The notes under the pieces are model-generated. The model did not search any database, was not told where the DNA came from, and saw only the letters and a list, made by a program, of their open reading frames with translations. Shown here piece after piece: positions 48,180 to 50,671 of a DNA stretch of 64,000 bases. A program made the position numbers and the translations under genes. Positions within the stretch are counted from its first letter, which is position 1, and each line of letters begins with the position of its first letter. Source of the stretch: Aspidiotus rigidus. Taxonomy: Eukaryota; Arthropoda; Insecta; Hemiptera; Diaspididae. The stretch is taken from NCBI GenBank assembly GCA_035079385.1, contig JAVHKY010000003.1, positions 10,457,501-10,521,500 of the forward strand. Direction: 5' to 3'.

Positions 48180-49028
48180 AAATTCATTACTAGGTACTTA
48201 CCTTTGCACAAAAAATCATCAATTTTTCTTCATTATTATTATTATAATGCAAATAGGTAGCCTAATGTATTATTATACAAATATAATGTTGCATGAAAAA
48301 TAGATGAAAAAACTTGTTTAATAGGTATTTGTACCCAATAATAAGTATAATTATAATTATTTTAGTAGGTACCTGATTTTAGTACTCATGACAAGATTCA
48401 AATTGTTAAAATTTTTGTTGAAGGGTATGACCCACGTTGCCTAATATTTAAAGCAGCACATCCACGCCATGCGAAACAGTTCAAGCCAGAAGCAAAAATT
48501 TCAAAGGAAGATATTTTCCATGTAATTTGCATATTCCGTACTTTCATACTTACGTGAATCTTACTCATATTTGAGTTATTGGTATACGTGAAATAACTTT
48601 GTCGTTATAGGCGTTCCCTGAAATTAAGCCACTCCGGGCAGCATTGGTATCATATGCAGACAAAAAGCAAGAGGAAGTAAAGGAAGTACGGGTATATATG
48701 ATTCAGGTGGAATTTGAAACGGCAAGAAATGCCTCGAATGGATTTCATAATGTATGACAATGAACCAACTCATTGACAATGCGTTTTTTCTTTTTTGTTG
48801 AGTGCATCCTCAAAAGTATGAATAATATCACACAATTTGTTTCAGAATCATGGGTGGTTTAAAAAATTTAAAGTAAGACCCGAACAAAGTCCATGCTATG
48901 ATGAGTTCAGTGCAGATGTAGTCATTGAAGAAATCGCGAGTCCTGGTGACACCGTCACTGACCCAGGTCAGGTGGTGACACCGTCGCTAACCAAAATGGT
49001 ACAACCAACTCCATCGATTGAAATCTAG
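11966..49028 (+). CDS. Host gene: secreted protein of unknown family, eleven to twelve mostly small exons
   Basis: Consecutive GT-AG exons join with matching phases from an ATG at 11966 to a TAG at 49026-49028, giving about 466 residues, or 439 without candidate exon 8. The first 15 residues (MKYIILTIFLTVFKG) form a signal peptide. Exons 1-8 are only 32-117 bp and encode short charged segments. Exon 9 encodes the main, probably helical part, with MSYGE-like and charged stretches and no motif I can name. The C-terminus is Pro/Thr-rich. The introns are mostly transposons; intron 7 is almost 25 kb. Many tiny exons behind a signal peptide recall rapidly evolving secreted effector families of plant-feeding insects, but no bicycle-type cysteine motif is seen. 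The function is unknown. Confidence 0.65.
12706..12737 (+). CDS. Host gene exon 2 (32 bp)
   Basis: The acceptor is TTGCTTTATAG and the donor is AAG|GTGAGT. It enters in phase 1 and leaves in phase 0, encoding ESYPLNPEILK with the split first codon. Confidence 0.65.
14082..14144 (+). CDS. Host gene exon 3 (63 bp)
   Basis: The acceptor is TTTTTCTTTAG and the donor is AAA|GTGAGT. It is in phase 0 at both sides and encodes 21 charged residues. A complete hAT element begins only 57 bp into the next intron. Confidence 0.65.
14652..16850 (+). pseudogene. hAT transposase with BED zinc finger, disrupted
   Basis: The order is that of ZBED5-like hAT transposases. An N-terminal segment is followed by a BED finger near 14820-14975 (CVLCCKTL then LLQRHLKSVH), the FAIQMDETTDI catalytic region near 15310, CSDGVRAMTGHL near 15800, and a C-terminal dimerisation part with CEAGFSSL near 16710. 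Damage includes an in-frame stop at 14863-14867, at least two frameshifts (near 14980 and 15475) and the MITE at about 15491-15772. The last two reading frames overlap at 16620-16639 with a further frameshift. It cannot make transposase. Confidence 0.88.
15491..15772. mobile_element. Foldback MITE inside the hAT transposase
   Basis: Arms of about 105 bp (from cgaaagaaaaag at 15537 to ctttcg at 15759) surround a loop near gatgaacagtacttgttc. The host reading frame is duplicated across it: aagaataatgtt precedes the insert at 15479-15490 and follows it at 15761-15772. The insertion is therefore younger than the hAT element. Confidence 0.8.
17490..17529 (+). CDS. Host gene exon 4 (40 bp)
   Basis: The acceptor is GTCTTCTTTAG and the donor is AACA|GTAAGT. 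It enters in phase 0 and leaves in phase 1. It encodes EMNSLIVKRDDQN plus one base. Confidence 0.6.
17676..17735. mobile_element. Terminal fragment of the 777-1292 MITE family
   Basis: ACGGCTTCCTTAAGGAGC, then AGGGAATCTGTTCTATGGGT, match the end sequence seen at 6660-6712 in reverse orientation. No second end lies nearby. Confidence 0.65.
17736..20329. other. Intron 4 interior: dispersed repeats, no exon found
   Basis: Three diverged copies of a phrase with aataatatttccatctcctgagatac occur near 18345, 18384 and 19098. The ggtgtaatacc/aaaagtcgg motif recurs near 18570 and 19800. The stretch at about 19690-19770 (caagtttcaaaacaatccat and cagtagttttacaggagttc) resembles the 3' tail of RTE-type LINEs. 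A minus-strand frame at 18783-18968 has protein-like composition but no identity. Confidence 0.45.
20342..20627 (+). pseudogene. Polinton/Maverick cysteine protease fragment (adenain-like)
   Basis: The plus strand has FRGVFMRDKLPRTGPRKNE followed by GVVN. After a frameshift it continues with GDGTH and VAYRK before STVQFD. The run FRGVFMRD, nE.G..N, G.GTHWVAY is characteristic of the adenovirus-type maturation protease of Polintons, and the GTH histidine is catalytic in that family. The frame is broken near the GTH motif and the start is missing. It is joined tail-to-tail to a PolB fragment, so the Polinton is a rearranged relic in intron 4. Confidence 0.65.
20600..21015 (-). pseudogene. Polinton/Maverick protein-primed DNA polymerase B fragment
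   Basis: The minus strand encodes VRDHDHLTGEFRGAAHSVCH, then the exonuclease-type motif HNFSGYDAHLI, as in type-B DNA polymerases of Polintons. About 130 residues remain out of a usual 1,000 or more. The reading frame is intact over this piece but has no start, no palm domain and no partner genes. An inverted copy is at 44260-44675. Confidence 0.75.
21752..21787 (+). CDS. Host gene exon 5 (36 bp)
   Basis: The acceptor is CTTATTTTACAG and the donor is TTGA|GTGAG. It is in phase 1 at both sides. It encodes IDSTVSSNDAIL with the split codon and resembles the start of exon 6. Confidence 0.6.
   Translation, partial: STAQFPAMMPF
21840..21934 (+). CDS. Host gene exon 6 (95 bp)
   Basis: The acceptor is TTATTTTACAG and the donor is CAT|GTAAGT. 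It enters in phase 1 and leaves in phase 0. It starts IDTTVKNGEE. Intron 5 before it is only 52 bp. Confidence 0.65.
22554..22670 (+). CDS. Host gene exon 7 (117 bp)
   Basis: The acceptor is TTGAATTTCAG and the donor is TAT|GTAAGC. It is in phase 0 at both sides and encodes 39 residues with two cysteines (KTCIQEVCGEKKK). The next exon lies almost 25 kb away. Confidence 0.7.
22703..24121 (-). pseudogene. Penelope-like element, inverted truncated copy
   Basis: A 408-residue frame (22878-24104) covers the C-terminal half of the reverse transcriptase (GIPIGSPLGSLIS, then YVDDIL with the catalytic Asp pair) and the GIY-YIG endonuclease (GVYRV, VYIGMTSRQFKIRVDEHRK). The N-terminal half is missing. 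It is nearly identical to the copy at 34109-35540, apart from one extra codon near 24070 and one His/Arg change near 23570. It forms a hairpin with the adjacent plus-strand fragment. Confidence 0.9.
24134..24844 (+). pseudogene. Penelope 3' fragment (GIY-YIG half)
   Basis: It encodes the last 220 or so residues, almost identical to the full copy, with the endonuclease motifs GVYRV and VYIGMTSRQ. The 5' side jumps from the palindrome junction directly to the ttaatagtttaatac position, deleting about 500 bp of RT. Confidence 0.9.
24997..35349 (+). CDS. Penelope-like RT with GIY-YIG endonuclease, interrupted by gypsy
   Basis: The ORF starts at the tandem ATG ATG at 24997. The first part (to 25576) holds the N-terminal Penelope region ending in LLEKGLKFGLP. 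The second part (from 33458) holds KADKGNTVVV, the GLPKVHK and MRPVAS motifs, GIPIGSPLGSLIS, the YVDDIL catalytic box, and the GIY-YIG endonuclease. If the gypsy and one copy of its 4-bp target (CCCC) are excluded, the frame is continuous for about 823 residues. The Penelope ORF was therefore intact when the gypsy inserted. Penelope enzymes reverse transcribe their own RNA at endonuclease nicks. Confidence 0.9.
25577..26694 (+). repeat. Gypsy 5' LTR (1,118 bp)
   Basis: It carries TTATATAAAC at about 25764 as a likely TATA box. Seven copies of a block with GAACCCGCGTTGGGAGA follow at about 25865-26345, in units of roughly 77-100 bp. The LTR also contains the Gag start codon (26585) and its first 36 or so codons. 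Confidence 0.92.
26585..31111 (+). CDS. Gypsy Gag-Pol polyprotein, single ORF
   Basis: About 1,508 residues run from the ATG at 26585. The frame is open a few codons further upstream, but that is no ATG. Domains in order are: a Gag capsid-like region (about 200-330); a short zinc knuckle, CNHCPEQHFHRDC (about 380); an aspartic protease with DTAAG (about 495); RT with NYRKLN and YFDDI (about 710-815); RNase H with TDAS (about 960); integrase with an HHCC finger (about 1180-1215) and a DDE core with IDFMG, SDSGPQF and PVERQ; and a GPY module near the end. Gag and Pol are fused without frameshift. There is no env. No stop or frameshift is seen. Confidence 0.95.
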   Translation: MSNFGPAADAFRSLRNRRVPLNNNSVQDSTVRRGLRHMAPEQGPIGGPFHHRELLQPPSESRQIAQQNAHHSQRRENSNFPLANREENNSAFHQPIRPLARSAEPTPIQRLNPSPRPASAPDFGQRNQDSEEETLFTQSEGTSEDSDWENRRHNRNRYRNHPNTARQPTFQLTDDQLGRLLQARNTSYAPLRPSRRLPTFSGELIEDPVRFLDTCERIFRESQVPEEEWSGLAQDQLHGKAAAYWVTYQHAYPNWDTFCNRILRRYNGETAIAQVSSALYSERQEAQKPIDAFIARKIQLYTRLYPGTEELPRSLFPLIIEQVHANVRPHLIAGKPQTAEDLLDLATSLENTLSIRPTTSRFPESSTRTHVSTNSTLPQCNHCPEQHFHRDCPVFKQKLVQRNTEPATGQHGFARSASPVPQRSSGKGGPNVLQGSTSRAHTISSIQFEPVIYEVEDSEETCTDIVSSLPKGKKKASDPRIPAQLNENAGVITIDTAAGENYVERDQVPNNADIVPVKPTVLQSDGKTPLQVLGSTQVQLTIASWTETTAFWVVESLAEGIILGYNWLEEHASVIDTQRKCLTFGLYERYTIYWMQATPLPRNIDMKWTLDLKTDLSPGNRAKLMTILEKNAEVFRETPILTQTHSIKHDIIVTTEAPIRTKPYPCSEEKRRIIDEQISTMLQQNIIEPTTSPYQSTIVIVQRPDKEPRFCVNYRKLNSFTIDDNFPMGNVPEMLRHISTARIFTKLDLRKGYWQVLLTSRAKPFTAFATPSGATYQFRVMPFGLKNAPATFHRLMSQEVLTGLLGKFALVYFDDILIFSYDEEAHLFHLSLVLERLKLHGLVVNLQKCLFASICVTFLGITVNSTGNFPQSETLTAILNKATPKSKKQLQSFLGLCAWVRDYVDNAAEILAPLNEILKNKRWKWPAAADHAFERAKLCFSNLRPLARPDFSRRFFLQTDASKIGAAAVLYQLEDDNHTKRIVSYASAKFNPTQQKWHSNEQECFAALWAMKKYRVYLEGKPFILRTDNKPLTWLLNIQEEKTKFMRWTLQFQEFNFSIEHVTAKENMLPDALSRLPENTLEISSVDEPDRLMPIFDTVSLILETVKIAQEEDADIQNIITELSALQNKPAETISTKERKLLSQWKLDHGYLYRTKRDTEKLLVPTSAVLHVCEYFHDDPLAGHPGSAETVRAAAESFFWPTLISDVRNYVRECLICQQSKPGSTHVKAQLHLRQPTEPFETLSIDFMGPYPRTPRGHTHLLTVEDMFTRWLEAYPLRNTTTRDVIRQLENQFSSRFGYPKDIVSDSGPQFRKAWENYCNRLQINAEKIPIYHARANPVERQNQNIKVGLRIRLNKLKHNKWDEQVNNILFCLRRRVNRAIGHSPSQVLFGVTIRRPGEWNTVTTNASTKTLVQIRDPAKNVQHRYMLATNNASAVSRNLFQVGQSVLVKNHPLSKKIEQKHAGFCVKWQGPYIIEEETSPDIFTVRGNEAIPFKIHGDHIKTFHRRN
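26697..26714 (+). promoter_or_regulatory. Primer-binding site, tRNA-Lys type
   Basis: TGGCGCCCGAACAGGGAC lies two bases after the 5' LTR and is the classical tRNA-Lys primer-binding sequence. Unusually, it lies inside the Gag-Pol reading frame and is translated (HMAPEQGP). Confidence 0.93.
31224..31754 (+). CDS. Gypsy accessory ORF of unknown function
   Basis: The ATG-started ORF of 176 residues lies 110 bp after Gag-Pol, in the same orientation and inside the element. The product is very basic (KKNRGAHHKQKRQLRFCKRK at the start), rich in Lys, Pro and Ser, and has no signal peptide or membrane segment, so it is not an envelope protein. It could be a nucleic-acid-binding protein. Identity is unknown. 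The frame has no stops and its base composition is less AT-rich than the 600 bp that follow. Confidence 0.5.
   Translation: MSKKNRGAHHKQKRQLRFCKRKAAKTPIPTLPSLKVEIPLSKLIRKYSAPNFFFSDSTIEKLSQPEPKARPSMTKITTEPTNATLPRQMNSHHLPPCTFQLPKRKKLKPNPPSFSTLIPIKTSPPSKAERILRYMAWTRTATAQSIKDFRDFASKKIKNTAERKNMHIGHTFFFVL
31755..32400. other. Gypsy 3' noncoding region
   Basis: An AT-rich stretch with T runs and no ORF lies between the accessory ORF and the polypurine tract. Confidence 0.7.
32401..32412 (+). promoter_or_regulatory. Gypsy polypurine tract
   Basis: CAAGGGGGCGGA directly precedes the 3' LTR and would prime plus-strand synthesis. Confidence 0.75.
32413..33453 (+). repeat. Gypsy 3' LTR (1,041 bp)
   Basis: It is near-identical to the 5' LTR but 77 bp shorter, because it has six rather than seven copies of the internal GAACCCGCGTTGGGAGA block. 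The missing unit is the variant cgaggaacccg. It is followed by a C run that duplicates the target. Confidence 0.92.
35557..35673 (-). pseudogene. Antisense copy of host exon 7
   Basis: This is an exact-looking reverse complement of 22554-22670 with the splice sites preserved. It lies inside intron 7 of the same gene, on the opposite strand. Confidence 0.95.
35987..36179 (-). repeat. Copia 3' LTR
   Basis: In plus-strand reading it runs TGTCGGAGTC to CGATAACA. It differs from the other LTR by a few substitutions and small indels, including loss of a cttagg segment near the start. Confidence 0.93.
36180..37060 (-). other. Copia 3' noncoding region with polypurine tract
   Basis: The plus-strand pyrimidine run CCCCCTCCCAC next to the LTR is the complement of the polypurine tract. 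The rest is AT-rich with only shadow ORFs; nearly 900 bp of 3' noncoding DNA is long for copia. Confidence 0.65.
37061..37648 (-). pseudogene. Copia RNase H
   Basis: It contains FADADHAGDKSKKSTSGHVI, the copia-type RNase H signature, then the conserved ESTGEAE and DNE motifs. The frame is open but is cut from the RT by a TAA at 37649-37651 where the intact family reads straight through (LARA, stop, then NPQQVHHKA). Confidence 0.85.
37649..39652 (-). pseudogene. Copia integrase C-terminal half and reverse transcriptase
   Basis: The integrase core is visible with DKGGEF and HNGAAERVIRTIEDR. RT follows with VKWLFSEKENG, QQIDIDNAFLNGEI and the catalytic YVDDILI near 38020. It ends in a premature TAA. 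The 5' side is cut off by the MITE; the DDYSR motif lies across the boundary. Confidence 0.9.
39653..40063. mobile_element. TTAA-flanked foldback MITE (piggyBac type) inside copia
   Basis: The 411-bp near-perfect hairpin has ends GGGTATGCTCTACACAG in inverted orientation, flanked on both sides by TTAA (39649-39652 and 40064-40067), the piggyBac-type target. The arms meet near 39855. Excluding it and one TTAA restores the copia frame across the junction. Confidence 0.92.
40064..40815 (-). pseudogene. Copia pol N-terminal part (integrase zinc finger)
   Basis: ELWHRRFSHIS and CCEVCALSKF form the HHCC finger, followed by VDLIGQI with the first catalytic Asp. It is out of frame with the Gag-protease ORF by a shift near 40815, after which VGRLPLLTQYKKG continues. 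Confidence 0.85.
40768..42717 (-). CDS. Copia Gag with protease start
   Basis: A 649-residue frame starts at the ATG at 42717. The N-terminal 120 residues are highly charged, with the duplicated DSSDEKDSSDEKD. A UBN2-like Gag core with WKLWKHKVELDLKG follows. Two zinc knuckles (CKKCGQYLHNEHNC and CYGCSNFGHVTPKC) lie near residues 565-600. The protease active site DSAANGHIT is near residue 620. The frame ends after a shift at about 40815, so Pol is not made in phase. Confidence 0.88.
   Translation of the reverse strand: MKKHRHARHFLPSEIHGEDQETPPNERKPVRKKHIPEDKDRESNESFIDLDINHTEDDKDSSDEKDSSDEKDLANEKVLLIKSKRKHSRDNTERERKRKEQEMLINSIVKTAVSTALEKVSVHLSANVSSQSASTSRNDNRNVSLPKWDKKDKLRNRKQWKLWKHKVELDLKGHHLYECIQYRDGKEDWDEETRISKMALAQSYLDDAVCKSIEVSQINSPSPFDTYSELVKQYGPNEIFDNIELWKKIKNIKFKMGYSQQRYVNDVKLICTEAALANMPFSDSMKRTIFLGEMEGIEETGHPLQVFYGNMATQPKENKTFEYVCNQFLNYSLPQMAKGNCNKNNDSDKNIVSNSNSSSKLINELFNETIEDVIMSFDEEYDPNSIEWESDEKFITNESSPNANETNDTNEKTLRLMLTITDAKNSISESSSYSARKFEKKGNNDRQGNNFRQGSNLKRAGNESGNGNASNKRFRSMDRSNTSSSTNESKVQNSDKKIVHPKSDKPDGSYSVDGVLVIPGQRPDYGKEGNERIRNMTEEERRKNKCKKCGQYLHNEHNCPNPGPQCYGCSNFGHVTPKCPFAKSKLILHDDFNVETLLAVDSAANGHITNERNTLIDYQQLEVPKTIKFNVNLYNLRCWGRATTTFNAI
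42826..43025 (-). repeat. Copia 5' LTR
   Basis: The 200-bp LTR is next to the target duplicate AGTAC at 43026. No canonical tRNA primer-binding site was recognised just inside it (42800-42825). Confidence 0.93.
43338..43432 (-). pseudogene. Antisense copy of host exon 6
   Basis: Reverse complement of 21840-21934 with flanking splice sites kept and no difference seen. Confidence 0.95.
43485..43520 (-). pseudogene. Antisense copy of host exon 5
   Basis: Reverse complement of 21752-21787, splice sites intact. Together with the exon 6 and 7 copies it keeps the exon order on the minus strand. Confidence 0.95.
44260..44675 (+). pseudogene. Polinton PolB fragment, arm B copy
   Basis: The translation is identical to the 20600-21015 fragment, including HNFSGYDAHLI. 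Confidence 0.75.
44648..44933 (-). pseudogene. Polinton cysteine protease fragment, arm B copy
   Basis: Reverse complement of 20342-20627 with the same FRGVFMRD motif and the same frame damage. Confidence 0.65.
44946..46256. other. Intron 7 interior: A27 run and diverged tandem repeats
   Basis: A run of 27 A lies at 45318-45344. From about 45650 to 46100 a phrase with agaaatttttaaaaacgaattt, caataattc and tcactcacgcgaataccac recurs about three to four times with a period near 100-150 bp. No exon was identified. Confidence 0.5.
46257..46313. repeat. 20-bp tandem repeat, 3 copies
   Basis: GGTTACAAACTGCCACGAAC is repeated three times, the last copy incomplete. Confidence 0.9.
46465..47205. repeat. 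26-bp minisatellite, about 28 copies
   Basis: The unit is close to TTTATGGAATATGTGGTTCAGC plus attg. Since 26 is not a multiple of three, all three plus frames stay open and repeat every 26 residues, so the long ORFs here are artefacts. Variant units (aataagtggttcagtattgc followed by atatatggttcagtttt) recur near 46521 and 46888, showing a higher-order period of about 370 bp. Confidence 0.95.
47245..47325 (+). CDS. Host gene candidate exon 8 (81 bp)
   Basis: A charged 27-residue segment (VEARFEKEEKVAAKGIELG) ends at a strong donor, AAAAA|GTAAGT. The best acceptor is CGTGAG after a pyrimidine run. It is in phase 0 at both sides, so the gene reads with or without it. It lies 40 bp after the minisatellite. 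Confidence 0.45.
47617..48047 (+). CDS. Host gene exon 9 (largest, 431 bp)
   Basis: The acceptor is AATTTTTTAG. The donor is probably GGTAG|GTACTC (phase 2), which joins exon 10 in frame; CCCG|GTAGGT four bases earlier is an alternative. It encodes about 143 residues without stops and is the main body of the protein. Confidence 0.75.
48089..48177. repeat. (CTT)n microsatellite, about 29 copies
   Basis: An uninterrupted CTT array lies in intron 9. The Leu-run translation across it is not coding. Confidence 0.97.
48383..48521 (+). CDS. Host gene exon 10 (139 bp)
   Basis: The acceptor is CCTGATTTTAG and the donor is CAT|GTAATT. It enters in phase 2 and leaves in phase 0, encoding a segment with IVKIFVEGYDPRCLIFKAA. 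Confidence 0.65.
48611..48751 (+). CDS. Host gene exon 11 (141 bp)
   Basis: The acceptor is GTCGTTATAG and the donor is AAT|GTATGA. It is in phase 0 at both sides and encodes 47 residues, Lys/Glu-rich in the middle. Confidence 0.65.
48846..49028 (+). CDS. Host gene exon 12 (terminal)
   Basis: The acceptor is TTTGTTTCAG. It encodes 60 residues ending TPSIEI and then TAG. The C-terminus repeats PGDTVTDPGQVVTPSL, Pro/Thr-rich and probably disordered. An errantivirus-like element starts 243 bp after the stop. Confidence 0.7.
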   Translation, partial: NHGWFKKFKVRPEQSPCYDEFSADVVIEEIASPGDTVTDPGQVVTPSLTKMVQPTPSIEI

Positions 49029-49271
49029 ACGTTCATGTCACAAGTATACACACTGAGAGAAAAGTTCGGTAACGGTTACAAAAAAAAAAAGTAGTGGTTA
49101 TGAAATTCTCAAGATATGAAAATATTTTATTAACCTTTAAATAGCCTAGTCCAGTAATATGTAAAGAGGTATTCTATGATTCGTTTAGGTCTTAAAACTG
49201 TAATAGTTACGTATTCAGTTGAGCGATGATTCAGTAGTTTTTCCTGTGTGAAAAAATAATGAATCATACGC

Positions 49272-49657
49272 TGTTATGTGCGGCTCCAACAAATTAAAGT
49301 TTTGAGAATTAACAGTTCGTTTATTGTACACTGCCAGGCTTTATATAGGTACATTTTGGAAATATAGATATACAGATTGGAAGAAGGGCAAAAAGATGAG
49401 TCGGTTAAAGTCATAAAAATAAAATATGTATGTCGATGGAATAGCGACGTAGATACGGTGCGTAAAATAAGAGGTGCGTATAGGATTATAAATACAGATG
49501 TATAAGAGGTGCAAAAGAGGTGAATAGATTGCTATATGCTAATACTATAAGATACACGAATACGATAAGGTGCAAGGCTTATACGCGAATACTCGAATAC
49601 TATAAGGGGCAAATCTTATACGCGAAAACTATAGGTGCAAAGGTGCAGGTACATAAC
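49272..49657 (-). repeat. Errantivirus-like 3' LTR (386 bp)
   Basis: In plus reading it runs TGTTATGTGCGG to GTACATAACA. It is about 36 bp longer than the other LTR because of an extra copy of a cgaatac/ataaggtgcaa unit near its inner end. Confidence 0.93.
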
Positions 49658-49674
49658 ATCCCTCCCCCTGAAGA
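49658..49674 (-). promoter_or_regulatory. Errantivirus-like polypurine tract
   Basis: The plus strand reads TCCCTCCCCCTGAAG next to the LTR, so the minus strand has AGGGGGAGGGA immediately before the 3' LTR. Confidence 0.75.
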
Positions 49675-49689
49675 ATACATAAAAGAAAA

Positions 49690-49696
<7 letters not shown>

Positions 49697-49748
<52 letters not shown>
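49697..49748. repeat. (TA)n microsatellite
   Basis: A run of about 26 TA units lies inside the 3' noncoding part of the element. Confidence 0.95.
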
Positions 49749-49750
<2 letters not shown>

Positions 49751-49845
49751 TATATCATAGAGAGAAAACATCATAGAAAGGAGTAAAAAGAAAAAATACT
49801 AATAAAAGAAAAGAAAAAGAAAATAAATAAATAAAACAAGAACGT

Positions 49846-50559
49846 TTAGATGAACTCAGAGCTTGGTAGTATTTGTGTAATGGTCGAATCCGACTCTTCA
49901 GGTTCGTGAACGTAGAGTCGTGGAGCCAAGGGATGCTCGTATTTGTGACCAAAATAATAATCTTCGGCCCAGGTGAGAGCGGTGGGCATGCGAAAAGAAC
50001 GTAGCTGAAGGTAGTCTCTGGAGGTACCAGAGGGAAGAATCGTGCGATTTCGGCGCAACTGTAGAACTGTAGGTGGAATAGTTGGAGTACACACAATGAG
50101 ACAGAGCGAAATAAAGCCATGGACTTGACGGTAATAGCGATAGCGGACCTCAGTGTTGTATTCATAGCGCGTAAATTGCATTTCGGCGATTTTCGTAAAA
50201 CATTTGATCAACTTCAGGTTACTGAGTCCTGATCCTGTCACCGGCGGGAAGTGGTTGCTCACTATGACTTTAAATTTGTCGGCATCTTCGGTATGATGGA
50301 CTTGTAATGCGCAATGCAAACGACAAAATTTGAGACACTGCTGTAGAACGCCGCGAAGGAGAGGTCTATTCCCACGCATACATGGTTCAACTTGGATGGT
50401 GCATGAATTCGTAGCGCACGTTGACTGCCATATGACGGCGGCGATGTAGTCGTACAAACAATCAAGGAACTTATGAAGTTCTCCGTATCGAATGAGTTCC
50501 ATAGAACCAAGCGCTCCGAGGAGGCTAGAACTTTCGTTTTCTAGATACTGAACGTTCAT
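49846..50559 (-). CDS. Extra ORF downstream of env, unknown function
   Basis: The ATG-started frame of 237 residues lies 112 bp after env and inside the element. Cysteines are clustered near residues 48-85 (CATNSCT, CMRGNRP, CLKFCRLHC). A hydrophobic stretch (FISLCLIVCTPTIPP) lies near residue 150. It has no similarity I recognise and is not found in the standard three-ORF errantivirus plan. The frame is intact, which over 700 bp of otherwise AT-rich DNA suggests real coding. Confidence 0.5.
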   Translation of the reverse strand: MNVQYLENESSSLLGALGSMELIRYGELHKFLDCLYDYIAAVIWQSTCATNSCTIQVEPCMRGNRPLLRGVLQQCLKFCRLHCALQVHHTEDADKFKVIVSNHFPPVTGSGLSNLKLIKCFTKIAEMQFTRYEYNTEVRYRYYRQVHGFISLCLIVCTPTIPPTVLQLRRNRTILPSGTSRDYLQLRSFRMPTALTWAEDYYFGHKYEHPLAPRLYVHEPEESDSTITQILPSSEFI

Positions 50560-50671
50560 GCTGTAAGATGTGAGTCACATGAGGATACATAGGATATTAT
50601 GTAATAGGTGCATTTACAGAGGAGTATAGGATATTTACATACAAGGAAGAGAAGAGGAGGCATAACATATA

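Noticed and set aside
47620..48303. Single 227-residue ORF running through the CTT repeat
   Set aside because: The real coding part ends at a splice donor near 48047; the Leu run is microsatellite translated.
49050..49260. Possible MITE ends (cacactgagagaaaag and tttttcctgtgtg) downstream of the host stop
   Set aside because: The inverted match is short and imperfect and no target duplication was found.
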